A stretch of DNA of 64,000 nucleotides, from positions 62,001 to 126,000 of the forward strand of contig JAFRSD010000009.1 in the NCBI GenBank assembly GCA_017427775.1, written 5' to 3'. Every line of letters starts with the position of its first letter. Within the stretch, counting starts at the first letter, position 1. The translations under genes and the position numbers were made by a program. Below, piece by piece: positions 54,969 to 63,821 of the stretch. Below the pieces are notes generated by a model. The model was not told the origin of the DNA. It did no database searches and saw nothing but the letters and a program-made list of their open reading frames with translations. Source of the DNA: Lachnospiraceae bacterium (lineage in GTDB: Bacteria; Bacillota; Clostridia; Lachnospirales; Lachnospiraceae).

Positions 54969-55553
54969 TTGGGTTACGGGTTTGAATTCTTTACCACCGC
55001 GGTTCTGCTCGGTATAGCGCTTGCGATGGACGCATTTTCCGTGTCCTTGGCGGGTGGCTTGAAAGAACCGTCCATGCGGAAGGGGCGGATGTTTGAGATT
55101 GCGGGTGTGTTCGCATTCTTTCAGGCGCTGATGCCGTTACTCGGGTGGATACTGGTGCATACGATCGTCACTTCGTTTCATGCGTTCGAGAAGGCAATCC
55201 CGTGGATCGCGCTTATCGTTCTTGCCTTTGTCGGCGGGAAAATGCTATGGGAAGGCTTCCATCGCGAAGAGGATGAAAAGGCGCCGGCGATGACCTTCGC
55301 GGTTCTTATCGCGCAGGGGATCGCGACATCAATCGACGCGCTCTCCGTGGGATTTACCGTATTCGAAGAGTATGATCCGCCGAAGGCATTGATCGCGGCA
55401 TTGATCATTGCGTCCGTGACAATGGTCATCTGCATCGGCGGGCTTTTGATCGGCCGTAAGCTCGGGACCAAACTCGGCGGCAAAGCGTCGATTCTCGGCG
55501 GTATTATTTTGATCGCGATCGGAATAGAAATCTTCATCAAAGGGATGATTTAA
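54969..55553 (+). CDS. mntP: Manganese efflux pump MntP
   Basis: 194 aa, six membrane helices. MntP signatures: LGIALAMDAFSVSLAGGL in the first half and IAQGIATSIDALSVGFTV in the second (the paired acidic-residue motifs that bind Mn2+). Start TTG 54969 is chosen because GGAGG (54956-54960) is 8 nt upstream; no ATG fits. No yybP-ykoY manganese riboswitch is visible; the 50 nt before it hold a GGGGGC/GCCCCC hairpin that may end the GH31 transcript. Confidence 0.92.
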   Translation: MGYGFEFFTTAVLLGIALAMDAFSVSLAGGLKEPSMRKGRMFEIAGVFAFFQALMPLLGWILVHTIVTSFHAFEKAIPWIALIVLAFVGGKMLWEGFHREEDEKAPAMTFAVLIAQGIATSIDALSVGFTVFEEYDPPKALIAALIIASVTMVICIGGLLIGRKLGTKLGGKASILGGIILIAIGIEIFIKGMI

Positions 55554-55583
55554 GTATGAAGATGAAATCATAGGAGGAAAGAA

Positions 55584-56654
55584 ATGTTACCTGATTTTAC
55601 GAAAATGCTGATGGATATCGGGATTCCGAAGATGGTGGCGGCGGTTGCGCTGTTCGTAGTCGGCCTGCTGCTTCTCATCAAATGCGGGGACTGGTTCGTG
55701 GACGGTGCCAGCGGAATCGCGAAGAAGCTTCACGTACCGGAACTTCTGATCGGAGCGACGGTCGTTTCCATCGGAACGACACTCCCCGAGGTTATGGTTT
55801 CGGCAACGTCCGCCGTTTCGGGACACAGCCAGATGGCATACGGAAATGCTGTTGGCTCCATTATCTGCAACACCGCTTTGATCGCGGCGCTGACGATTGC
55901 CATCAAGCCGTCGAAGGTAGCAAGACGTTCCTTCGTAACGCCCGTTGTGTTCTTCTTCGTTGCAGCTGCAATCTATGCCGTTTCCGCATATGCGGACCAC
56001 GGATTCAGAAGACCGGTCGGAATCGTGCTCCTCGCAATCTTTGTGGCTTACATGATCGTACTGATCTGCCAGGCGGTCCGCGCAATGTGTTTCGAAAAGG
56101 AGAACCTGGAGGACCGGAAAGCGGCACCTGCTGTTACGGAGGCTGAAGAAGAGAAGAAGGAGAAAGAGCTGTCCGCAGGCCTTTGCATTGTTCTTCTGAT
56201 TATCGGTGCTGCAGGCATCGCGGTCGGAGCAGATCTTCTTGTCGATAACGGAACGATCATCGCAACCGGCATGGGCGTGCCCGAGGCCGTTGTGGCGCTC
56301 ACATTTGTCGCACTCGGAACATCGCTTCCGGAGCTGGTTACCGCAATCACCTCTTTGGCAAAAGGACATGGCGCATTGTCGCTCGGAAATATTGTCGGGG
56401 CGAACCTTTTCAACCTCGTTCTTGTAAGCGGCCTGGCCATTACGTTACGGCCGTTCGCGGTTCCTGCCGACATGAAGATCGGCGGAACGATCTCGTCGCT
56501 TGTCGTGGACGTTCCCGTGGCACTCGGCGTCATGGCAATCATGACTGTACCGACGCTCATCCGCGGCAAACTGAGCCGCTTCCAGGGCATCCTTCTGCTG
56601 TGTGTTTACGCGGCATTCTGTATATACCAGTTTGTGGCGCCGATGGTGCTGTAA
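55584..56654 (+). CDS. Calcium/sodium antiporter (CaCA family, YrbG-like)
   Basis: 356 aa, about 10 membrane helices in two inverted repeats. The alpha-1 motif is VVSIGTTLPEVMVSATSAVSG with GNAVGSIICNT, and the alpha-2 motif FVALGTSLPELVTAITSLAKG with GNIVGANLFNL. A charged linker (EEEKKEKEL) lies between the halves. Exchanges Ca2+ (or other divalent cations) for Na+. AGGAGG precedes ATG 55584, 30 nt behind mntP, which suggests a cation-efflux pair. Confidence 0.92.
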   Translation: MLPDFTKMLMDIGIPKMVAAVALFVVGLLLLIKCGDWFVDGASGIAKKLHVPELLIGATVVSIGTTLPEVMVSATSAVSGHSQMAYGNAVGSIICNTALIAALTIAIKPSKVARRSFVTPVVFFFVAAAIYAVSAYADHGFRRPVGIVLLAIFVAYMIVLICQAVRAMCFEKENLEDRKAAPAVTEAEEEKKEKELSAGLCIVLLIIGAAGIAVGADLLVDNGTIIATGMGVPEAVVALTFVALGTSLPELVTAITSLAKGHGALSLGNIVGANLFNLVLVSGLAITLRPFAVPADMKIGGTISSLVVDVPVALGVMAIMTVPTLIRGKLSRFQGILLLCVYAAFCIYQFVAPMVL

Positions 56655-56679
56655 GAGAGATTATTTAAGGAGGGAAAAT

Positions 56680-57183
56680 ATGAAGTACAATTCCGCTCAG
56701 GCAGCCAAGCTGCTTTCGAAACTCCAGCAGGATTTTGACAGCCTCGCGATTCTTGAGGCCAATGCGAAGACGTTCCTTGCAAGCGTCGGAGAGGACGTTG
56801 AGTCCGTTCGTCCGGAATACGATTACAAGGCGACCAAGAAGGAACTGGACGCGCTTTCCCTGAAGATCCGCAAGGTAAAGCATGCGATCAACGTATTCAA
56901 TACGACGACGGTTGTTCCCGAGTTCGGCATTACCATCGACGAGCTGCTCGTTTACATCCCGCAGTTGTCCGCGAAGAAGGCGAAACTGCGCGGCATGGCC
57001 GACACGCTGCCGAAAGCACGTGAGAACAATTACGGCAAATCCAACATCATTGACTACCGTATCGTGAACTATGACATCAAGCAGGTCAAGAAGGACCTCG
57101 ATGTCGTAACGGACGAGCTCGCGAAGGCGCAGCTCGCGCTTGACACGATCAACCACAGTCTGGAATTTGACATCGATATCTAA
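56680..57183 (+). CDS. Coiled-coil-rich conserved protein of unknown function
   Basis: 167 aa. Helical and charged: AAKLLSKLQQDFDSLAILEA at the start, KKELDALSLKIRKVKHAINVFN, FGITIDELLVYIPQLSAKKAKL, and a final heptad-like segment ending LEFDIDI. It resembles DIP1984/septicolysin-like proteins in layout, a weak recollection. AAGGAGG precedes ATG 56680, 25 nt behind the antiporter gene. No signal or membrane helix. Confidence 0.75.
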   Translation: MKYNSAQAAKLLSKLQQDFDSLAILEANAKTFLASVGEDVESVRPEYDYKATKKELDALSLKIRKVKHAINVFNTTTVVPEFGITIDELLVYIPQLSAKKAKLRGMADTLPKARENNYGKSNIIDYRIVNYDIKQVKKDLDVVTDELAKAQLALDTINHSLEFDIDI

Positions 57184-57360
57184 GGCATTTTCCGTTGCTT
57201 TGCACCTGTGTTGAATCCTTTTAGTTTAACTCATCCGGGTTACTGTTTACGGTTAAAGCTTATTATGTTATTACTTCTTGTTATTTGGTATCCGGTTAAA
57301 GTTTAAGGTCCCGATAATTCATCGTGATCATTTATCAACCGGGCAAGGCATAAAAACTTT

Positions 57361-57397
57361 CGGGCGGCTGAAGTTCGGTTTCAAGCCGCCCGTTTTT
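57361..57397 (+). terminator. Intrinsic terminator, first of two
   Basis: CGGGCGGCT (57361-57369) and AGCCGCCCG (57384-57392), then TTTTT. Confidence 0.85.
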
Positions 57398-57415
57398 ATT
57401 GCATAAAATGCGAAA

Positions 57416-57446
57416 CCGCCCGCACATTTTCGTGCGGGCGGCTTTA
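57416..57446. terminator. Intrinsic terminator-like hairpin, second of two
   Basis: CCGCCCGCAC (57416-57425) and GTGCGGGCGG (57432-57441), then CTTTATG. Its GGGCGG/CCGCCC core repeats that of the first terminator, suggesting duplication. Confidence 0.6.
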
Positions 57447-57524
57447 TGATTAAGGGGCATCCTGGGTTAGCTTACTGAAGCTTTGCGCTGATCGAGAGCA
57501 ATCCCGTCTCGGGGTCCAGCCGAT

Positions 57525-57553
57525 TTGCTTTTCGCATTTTCCTGTGCTATAAT
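57525..57553 (+). promoter_or_regulatory. Promoter of the 337-aa membrane-anchored protein gene
   Basis: TTGCTT (57525-57530), 17 bp, TATAAT (57548-57553) with an extended TGC before the -10. Confidence 0.65.
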
Positions 57554-57618
57554 AAGCGGAACGGTGTCATCCGGCGGAAAATGCCATACTCCGACGGATG
57601 AAAAGGGGGACTATTGTT

Positions 57619-58632
57619 GTGGATAAAGTATTCTTTCGGGAGAATCCCGATAATGAGATCATTCAGGTTAAACCGAAGTGGACGGTCAAGAAGACGATCC
57701 TGGTGATCATTGCCGCGATACTCCTTGCAGCGGGAATATTCGGCGCGGTGATCGTCGTGAAAGCGGTTGCAGACTTCTACCGTTACGAACCGAAGGAATC
57801 CCTCGCGACGGAACGCGAGGCGATCGAGAAGAAGGGCAGGCGCAAGGTTGACGAATGGATCATGGCAAATGATCCGGCGGCGAGGGTACAATCGCTCAAG
57901 GTATACGAGCCGTATGATTCCAATAGGTCGATCTGGAATGCAGTCAGCGGCGAGATGAAAAAAGACGGGCGTGTGATCAGTTATATGTATCTGCTTGAAA
58001 CGGACCAGATGCTGTTCGGAGAAGCACCGGAGAATTTTCGCACCCTGATTTATGAAAGCCTGCTTGAGAATTTTCTTCCGGGGACGGAGGAGGAAAATGT
58101 TCGGTTCGAGGAATGGAATCCGAGCTGTCTTTTTTATATGTCTGTCGTGACGTGGTATATGGGGTACAAAGGCGAGTCGGCTTCCTTTAAGGAGAAAGTC
58201 GAGATCTCGCACATGCTGCCTGCGCTTCTTGACAGGGATACGGTTGACGGTTTTATCGCAGGGAAGAATATATACGGATTCCTGCTCGAGGGTTCGATCG
58301 TTCTTACGGGTGTCTCTTCTTTAGAGGAGGATCTCGGGATCATATGCGACGCGTCCGATTCCGTTTCGCTTCCGGCGATTTCTCTCCGCTGGCTCTATGA
58401 TACGGGGGTGGATGCGAAGATCGAGCTCTACAATCAGGATAAGACGGAACGCTGGACGATCCGGAAGATCCTCGGGAATGATGAATACCTTCACACCGTT
58501 GTGATCGAGATGTGGAAAGCGGATACGGCCGGAGATACGGACAGCAGAACGTATACGAAGCGCGGAAAACGGACTTACGAGCTTGACCGTAACGGCGATA
58601 TGACGTTGAAAATTGTCTCCGTAGAGGAGTGA
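57619..58632 (+). CDS. Membrane-anchored protein of unknown function
   Basis: 337 aa. One membrane helix at about 24-48 (ILVIIAAILLAAGIFGAVIV), then an extracytoplasmic domain of about 290 aa with two Cys (NPSCLFY, GIICDAS) and no family recognised. I chose GTG 57619 because AAAGGGGG (57602-57609) is 9 nt upstream; ATG 57598 would have no ribosome site. Own promoter. It lies upstream of mreB, so a cell-envelope role is possible. Confidence 0.75.
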   Translation: MDKVFFRENPDNEIIQVKPKWTVKKTILVIIAAILLAAGIFGAVIVVKAVADFYRYEPKESLATEREAIEKKGRRKVDEWIMANDPAARVQSLKVYEPYDSNRSIWNAVSGEMKKDGRVISYMYLLETDQMLFGEAPENFRTLIYESLLENFLPGTEEENVRFEEWNPSCLFYMSVVTWYMGYKGESASFKEKVEISHMLPALLDRDTVDGFIAGKNIYGFLLEGSIVLTGVSSLEEDLGIICDASDSVSLPAISLRWLYDTGVDAKIELYNQDKTERWTIRKILGNDEYLHTVVIEMWKADTAGDTDSRTYTKRGKRTYELDRNGDMTLKIVSVEE

Positions 58633-58659
58633 AGCGGTTCCCACGAAAACAAAGAAAGA

Positions 58660-58688
58660 TTGCAAAACTTTATGGCTTCTGTTATTAT
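58660..58688 (+). promoter_or_regulatory. mreB promoter and leader hairpin
   Basis: TTGCAA (58660-58665), 17 bp, TATTAT (58683-58688). A perfect CAGCGTAG/CTACGCTG hairpin (58692-58715) sits at the expected transcript 5' end. Confidence 0.65.
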
Positions 58689-58763
58689 TATCAGCGTAGG
58701 GGAAACTCTACGCTGTATTTCGGTTGCGTAAAAACGCAGATTTGAGAAAGGGGAATGCCGAAA

Positions 58764-59777
58764 ATGTTCAGTTTTACCACCAACATCGGTATCGATCTCG
58801 GCACAGCCAATGTGCTTGTTTATATAAAGGGAAAGGGTGTCGTTCTGCAGGAGCCTTCGGTTGTTGCATATGACCGCGACACCAGCAAGATCAAGGCAAT
58901 CGGAGAGGAAGCAAGACAGATGCTCGGCAGAACGCCCGGCAACATCGTTGCGGTGCGTCCTTTGAAGCAGGGCGTTATTTCCGACTACTCCGTAACCGAG
59001 CGTATGATCAAATACTTCATCCAGAAGTCTATCGGTAAGCGCCGTTTCAACAAGCCGCTTGTCAGCATCTGCGTACCGAGCAGTGCGACCGAGGTTGAGA
59101 AGAAGGCGGTTGAGGATGCGACCTACGAAGCGGGTGCCCGTTTCGTAAAGATCATCGAGGAGCCGATCGCGGCTGCCATCGGCGCAGGCATTGACATTTC
59201 CCGTCCCTGCGGCAACATGGTTGTCGACATAGGCGGCGGCACGACCGATATCGCCGTGACCAGTCTCGGCGGAGCGGTTACGAGCCAGTCCGTAAAGGTG
59301 GCCGGCGACGATTTCGACGAGGCCATCGTCAGATATATGAGAAGAAAGCACAATCTCCTGATCGGCGAACGTACCGCCGAGGAGGTTAAGATCAAGATCG
59401 GCGCCTGCTATGCGAGACCGGAAACGCTCAGCATGGAAGTGCGCGGCCGTAACCTGGTAACCGGTCTTCCGAAGACGATTTCCTTAACCAGTGAGGAGAC
59501 CGAGGAAGCACTCAAGGAAACTACGGCACAGATTATCGAGGCGATTCATCAGACGCTTGAGAGCACGCCTCCGGAACTCGCGGCCGATATCGCGGACCGC
59601 GGCATTGTTCTGACCGGCGGCGGATCCCTTCTCTATGGTCTTGAAGACCTGATCGAAGAGAAGACCGGTATCCGCACGATGACTGCCGACAACCCGACGC
59701 TCTGCGTAGCGATCGGAACCGGCCGTTACGTTGAGATGATGAACAGCCATAACAGAAAGAAACTGTCGTTACAATAA
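58764..59777 (+). CDS. mreB: Rod shape-determining protein MreB/Mbl
   Basis: 337 aa bacterial actin. Phosphate-1 motif NIGIDLGTANVLVY, connect-1 PSSATEVEKKAVEDA, phosphate-2 VVDIGGGTTDIAV, adenosine motif GIVLTGGGSLLYGLE. Polymerises under the membrane and directs lateral wall synthesis. ATG 58764 (MFSFTTN) has AAAGGGG 10 nt upstream; ATG 58755 would be only 1 nt from it. No mreC or mreD follows; recD2 starts 9 nt behind the stop. It may be a second MreB-like paralogue such as Mbl. Confidence 0.93.
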   Translation: MFSFTTNIGIDLGTANVLVYIKGKGVVLQEPSVVAYDRDTSKIKAIGEEARQMLGRTPGNIVAVRPLKQGVISDYSVTERMIKYFIQKSIGKRRFNKPLVSICVPSSATEVEKKAVEDATYEAGARFVKIIEEPIAAAIGAGIDISRPCGNMVVDIGGGTTDIAVTSLGGAVTSQSVKVAGDDFDEAIVRYMRRKHNLLIGERTAEEVKIKIGACYARPETLSMEVRGRNLVTGLPKTISLTSEETEEALKETTAQIIEAIHQTLESTPPELAADIADRGIVLTGGGSLLYGLEDLIEEKTGIRTMTADNPTLCVAIGTGRYVEMMNSHNRKKLSLQ

Positions 59778-59786
59778 CGGGATTCT

Positions 59787-62027
59787 ATGGAACAGAGAGA
59801 AGGCTATGTAGAACATATCAAATTCCGGAACAGCGAGAATGGGTATACCATTTTCCAGCTGTCGAGTCCGGGTGAGGCGGATGAGCTGACGTGTGTCGGC
59901 GTCTTTCCGGAACTGACCGAAGGCGAATATGTTCGTGTGGAAGGGGACATGACGACGCATGTCCTGTACGGGGAGCAGCTTCAGGTAGGCAAATACGAAA
60001 TCTGTGTTCCGAAGGACCGGCTCGCGATGGAGCGGTATCTTGCGTCCGGAGCCATTAAGGGGATCGGCGTTACCATGGCGTCGCGGATCGTTGCGAAGTT
60101 CGGAGATGATACGTTCCGGATTTTCGAGCGTGAACCCGAAAGGCTGGCCGAAATCAGGGGCATCAGCGACCGCATGGCGCGGGAATTTCATGCAAGCTTC
60201 CAGGAGAAGCAGGGCATGCGGAACGCCATGATGTATCTGCAGCAGTATAATATTTCCGGCGAACTGGCCGTCAAGATCTACAAGCAGTACGGCGACAGTC
60301 TGCGGGACGTACTCGAACATAATCCGTACCAGCTGATCGAGGATATCAGCGGCATCGGTTTCAAAACCGCCGACGGTATCGCGGAACGGATGGGCATCTC
60401 GGGAGAGAGCGAATTCCGGATCCGGGCAGGCATTCTTTATGCGCTTCAGCTTGCCTCGCAGTCGGGGCATGTGTATCTGCCGGACAGCGAACTGATCCGT
60501 TACTGCACGGGCCTTTTAGGCGTGCAGGAGGATTCGCTTTCGCATATCATAGAGACGCTCAGTCTTGAGAGAAAACTCAAGATCGTCAGAAAGCAGACCG
60601 ACGACGGGGAGGAACGGCAGGTGTATTCCTGGCCGTCTTATTTTGCGGAGATCGCGGTTGCGCGCATGCTCTGCAATCTGAATCAGAAGGAAACGATCGA
60701 CGAGGGCTTCGTATTTCACCGGCTTCGTTCGATCGAGAAGAATCTCGATATCGAGCTTGATGAGATTCAGCGGCAGGCCGTTCTTGAGGCGTCAAGAAAC
60801 GGTGTCATGATCCTGACCGGCGGACCGGGTACCGGTAAGACAACGACGATCAATGCCATCATCGGGCTGTTTGAAAGCAAAGGAAAGAACATCCTTCTCG
60901 CGGCACCTACGGGTCGCGCTGCCAAGCGTATGACCGAGGCGACCGGGCGGGAAGCAAGAACCATCCACCGCCTCCTTGAGGTAACGAGAATGAGCCCGGA
61001 CGGAAACGATTTCCGGCACGGCATCTTCGCAAGAGATGAGAGCAATCCCCTTGAGACCGACGTCGTGATCATCGACGAGGTTTCAATGGTGGACATCCAT
61101 CTGATGAACGCGCTGTTACGTGCGATCCCCGTCGGAACAAGACTGATCCTTGTCGGCGACGGCGACCAGCTGCCGAGCGTGGGACCGGGTAACGTGCTGC
61201 GGGATATTCTCGAGAGCGGCGTATTTGCCTCCGTATGTCTCACGAAGATATTCCGACAGGCGGAGGAGAGCGACATCGTCGTAAACGCGCATAAGATCCG
61301 TAACGGTGAAGACATCCGTCTCGATAATAAGAGCAAAGACTTCTTCATCATGCGGCGGAGCGACCCGTCGGTGATTCTTTCGGTCGTATCCGAACTCGTT
61401 CGGGACAAGCTTCCGAAATATGTCGAAGCGACGGCAATGGATATCCAGGTGCTGACGCCGATGCGGAAGGGCGAACTCGGTGTGGAGAATCTGAACCGGA
61501 TCCTGCAGGCATATCTGAATCCGCAGGACGAGCGGAAGGTTGAGCACGCGACGCGGGGCATCGTGTTCCGTGAAGGCGACAAAGTCATGCAGATCAAGAA
61601 CAATTACCAGATGGAATGGGAGATCCGCACGGCGCGCGGCACGGTGACCGAGAACGGCATGGGAATCTATAACGGCGATATCGGCGTTATAACGAAGATT
61701 AACCGCTTCGCCGAAGAAATGGAAATCCTGTTCGATGAGAATAAGACGGTCTACTACCCGTTTTCCGCGACCGAGGACCTGGAACACGCGTACGCGGTGA
61801 CGATCCATAAGTCGCAGGGCAGCGAGTATCCGGCAGTGGTGCTGCCGATCCTGAGCGGGCCGCAGATGCTTCTCACGAGAAATCTTCTGTATACGGCAGT
61901 CACGCGTGCGACACGCTGCGTGACGATCGTCGGAAGCGAGAACGCGATCCGTCAGATGATCGCCAATGCGAACGAAAGAAAGCGTTATACCGGCCTTTGT
62001 GACCGGATATGGGAGTGCAGCCGGTAA
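59787..62027 (+). CDS. recD2: RecD2-type SF1B DNA helicase
   Basis: 746 aa. N-terminal OB-like region, tandem helix-hairpin-helix segments (GIGVTMASRIVAKFGDD, ISGIGFKTADGIAERMG), then Walker A TGGPGTGKTTT near residue 345, motif II IIDEVSMVD, motif III VGDGDQLPSVGPG, and the C-terminal VTIHKSQGSEYPAVVLP and YTAVTRA. 5'-3' helicase for DNA repair in bacteria without or beside RecBCD. GGGATTCT precedes ATG 59787; likely cotranscribed with mreB. Confidence 0.95.
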   Translation: MEQREGYVEHIKFRNSENGYTIFQLSSPGEADELTCVGVFPELTEGEYVRVEGDMTTHVLYGEQLQVGKYEICVPKDRLAMERYLASGAIKGIGVTMASRIVAKFGDDTFRIFEREPERLAEIRGISDRMAREFHASFQEKQGMRNAMMYLQQYNISGELAVKIYKQYGDSLRDVLEHNPYQLIEDISGIGFKTADGIAERMGISGESEFRIRAGILYALQLASQSGHVYLPDSELIRYCTGLLGVQEDSLSHIIETLSLERKLKIVRKQTDDGEERQVYSWPSYFAEIAVARMLCNLNQKETIDEGFVFHRLRSIEKNLDIELDEIQRQAVLEASRNGVMILTGGPGTGKTTTINAIIGLFESKGKNILLAAPTGRAAKRMTEATGREARTIHRLLEVTRMSPDGNDFRHGIFARDESNPLETDVVIIDEVSMVDIHLMNALLRAIPVGTRLILVGDGDQLPSVGPGNVLRDILESGVFASVCLTKIFRQAEESDIVVNAHKIRNGEDIRLDNKSKDFFIMRRSDPSVILSVVSELVRDKLPKYVEATAMDIQVLTPMRKGELGVENLNRILQAYLNPQDERKVEHATRGIVFREGDKVMQIKNNYQMEWEIRTARGTVTENGMGIYNGDIGVITKINRFAEEMEILFDENKTVYYPFSATEDLEHAYAVTIHKSQGSEYPAVVLPILSGPQMLLTRNLLYTAVTRATRCVTIVGSENAIRQMIANANERKRYTGLCDRIWECSR

Positions 62028-62102
62028 CGGCGGTGCATTCCGGGCACCTGAAAGCGCGAGGGTGCAATACAACACAGACAGTTTAGGAAAAGGAGAGTCA
62101 TT

Positions 62103-63017
62103 ATGGACACAGCTCTGGTAGTAATGGCAGCAGGTATGGGAAGCCGGTTCGGCGGAGGAATCAAGCAGCTTGAACATGTCGGACCGAGTGGCGAGATCAT
62201 CATGGACTATTCCATCTATGCCGCGAAGGAAGCAGGCTTCAATAAGGTTGTTTTCATTATCCGCAGAGATCTTGAGAAGGATTTCCGCGAGATCATCGGA
62301 AACCGTATTGAGAAGTATATCGATGTTGCCTATGTATTTCAGGAAATGGACAACATTCCGGAAGGGTTTACCGTTCCGGAAGGCCGCAAAAAGCCCTGGG
62401 GAACCGGGCAGGCCGTTCTTTCCTGTCTCGGCGTTTTAGATTGTCCGTTCGTCGTGATCAACGCCGATGACTTCTACGGAAAGGAAGCTTTCCGTGCGAC
62501 ACACGACTATCTGGTAAGCCTTCCCGAGGAAAGCAAAGGTCAGTACTGTATGGCCGGTTTCGTTCTCGGAAACACGTTAAGCGAGAACGGAATGGTTACT
62601 CGCGGAGTGTGCGAAGTTAAGGAAGGACACCTTTCTACAGTTGAAGAATGCTTCTCCTTGAAGAGGGATGGAGAGGTCGTAACCGGAGAGGACGGCGACG
62701 GAAATCCGAAGCAGTTTGATCCGAGTGTTCCGGTATCGATGAATTTGTGGGGATTCACGCCGGACTTTTTAGAGGAACTTCAGAACCGTTTCGCGGACTT
62801 CCTCCGCACGGAGGCAGCAGCCAATCCGCTTAAGTCGGAATACCTTCTTCCGAAGATCGTCGGAGAGATGGTTAAGAGCGGACGCGCATCGGTAGCCGTA
62901 CTTCCGACCGCGGACAAATGGTTCGGTGTCACCTATAAAGAAGACAAGCCGCTCTTCGTGGAGTCGATCAATAAACTGATCGCCAAAGGAGAGTTCCCGG
63001 CGGAGATTTTCCATTAG
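62103..63017 (+). CDS. Sugar-phosphate nucleotidyltransferase
   Basis: 304 aa. The GT-A-like nucleotidyltransferase motif is VVMAAGMGSRFGG at the N-terminus, with VINADDFYGKEAF near 118 carrying the metal Asp. It uses NTP and a sugar 1-phosphate to form nucleotide sugars; the exact pair is not determinable. AAAGGAGAG precedes ATG 62103, 75 nt behind recD2. comF follows 27 nt downstream. Confidence 0.88.
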   Translation: MDTALVVMAAGMGSRFGGGIKQLEHVGPSGEIIMDYSIYAAKEAGFNKVVFIIRRDLEKDFREIIGNRIEKYIDVAYVFQEMDNIPEGFTVPEGRKKPWGTGQAVLSCLGVLDCPFVVINADDFYGKEAFRATHDYLVSLPEESKGQYCMAGFVLGNTLSENGMVTRGVCEVKEGHLSTVEECFSLKRDGEVVTGEDGDGNPKQFDPSVPVSMNLWGFTPDFLEELQNRFADFLRTEAAANPLKSEYLLPKIVGEMVKSGRASVAVLPTADKWFGVTYKEDKPLFVESINKLIAKGEFPAEIFH

Positions 63018-63044
63018 GTTCAGCCGAAGATGTATTGAGGTTTT

Positions 63045-63776
63045 ATGAATAGTATATTTGATCTGTTATACCCACCCCGTTGCCCTGTGTGTGACGGGGT
63101 TCGTTTTTTCAATGAACCCGTATGCTGCCCGCCCTGCCGCGAAAAGCTCAGGTTCATCGACGGGCCGGCGTGCATGTGCTGCGGCCGGCCGTTACAAAGT
63201 GCGGATACGGAGTACTGCTACGACTGCGCCAAGCGTAAGAGAAGTTACGAGAGAGGAATCTCGCTCGGTGTGTATGAAGGAGCGCTCAAGGATTCCGTTC
63301 TCAGGTTCAAATTCTCGGGACGGGAGGAGTATGCCGCCTTCTACGCGGCGTGTTTAGCGGAGCGGTACCGGAAGCAGCTGCACCGCTTCCGGCCGGACGT
63401 GATCCTGCCGGTTCCGATGCATAAGCGGAAGGAGCGGAAGCGCGGCTATAACCAGGCGGCGAGCCTGGCGAGGGAACTGTCCGGACTGATCGGTATCCCC
63501 ACGGACGAATCGATTCTTCTTCGCACGCGTTACACCTCGCCGCAGAAGGAACTGAACGACGTCGCGAGACTGCAGAACTTATTGAAGGCATTTGCCGTGG
63601 AGGAAGAAGCCCTTTCGGCATGGAAAAAGGACCACCCGTTTCAAAGGGTGATCCTTGTGGATGACATTTATACGACCGGCAGTACGATGGAAGCCTGCGC
63701 GTCACTTCTCAGACGGGCAGGGGCGGAAGCGGTCATGCCGGTAACCGTCGCCGTCGCGGGCGGATATATGCAGTAA
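63045..63776 (+). CDS. comF: ComF-family amidophosphoribosyltransferase-like protein
   Basis: 243 aa. The N-terminal zinc-binding part has CPVCDGV, CCPPCREKL, CMCCGRPL and YCYDCAK; the C-terminal phosphoribosyltransferase domain carries the PRPP motif VILVDDIYTTGSTMEA. ComF is needed for DNA uptake in naturally competent bacteria but is also kept in many others; no other competence gene is in the window. AGGTTTT before the ATG is a weak ribosome site. 45 bp separate it from the convergent CvfB-like gene. Confidence 0.93.
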   Translation: MNSIFDLLYPPRCPVCDGVRFFNEPVCCPPCREKLRFIDGPACMCCGRPLQSADTEYCYDCAKRKRSYERGISLGVYEGALKDSVLRFKFSGREEYAAFYAACLAERYRKQLHRFRPDVILPVPMHKRKERKRGYNQAASLARELSGLIGIPTDESILLRTRYTSPQKELNDVARLQNLLKAFAVEEEALSAWKKDHPFQRVILVDDIYTTGSTMEACASLLRRAGAEAVMPVTVAVAGGYMQ

Positions 63777-63821
63777 AGCAATCCCGCGGGTCGAATATAG
63801 CGAGTCCCGTCGGTGCGCTCG

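Larger units (their letters stand above)
57184..57618. other. Long intergenic region with two terminators and a promoter
   Basis: 435 bp without a supported gene. The first 170 bp are A/T-rich with no clear signal. Two GC-rich terminators follow (57361-57397 and 57416-57446), then a promoter (57525-57553). A small RNA between 57240 and 57397 would be conceivable but nothing supports it directly. Confidence 0.6.
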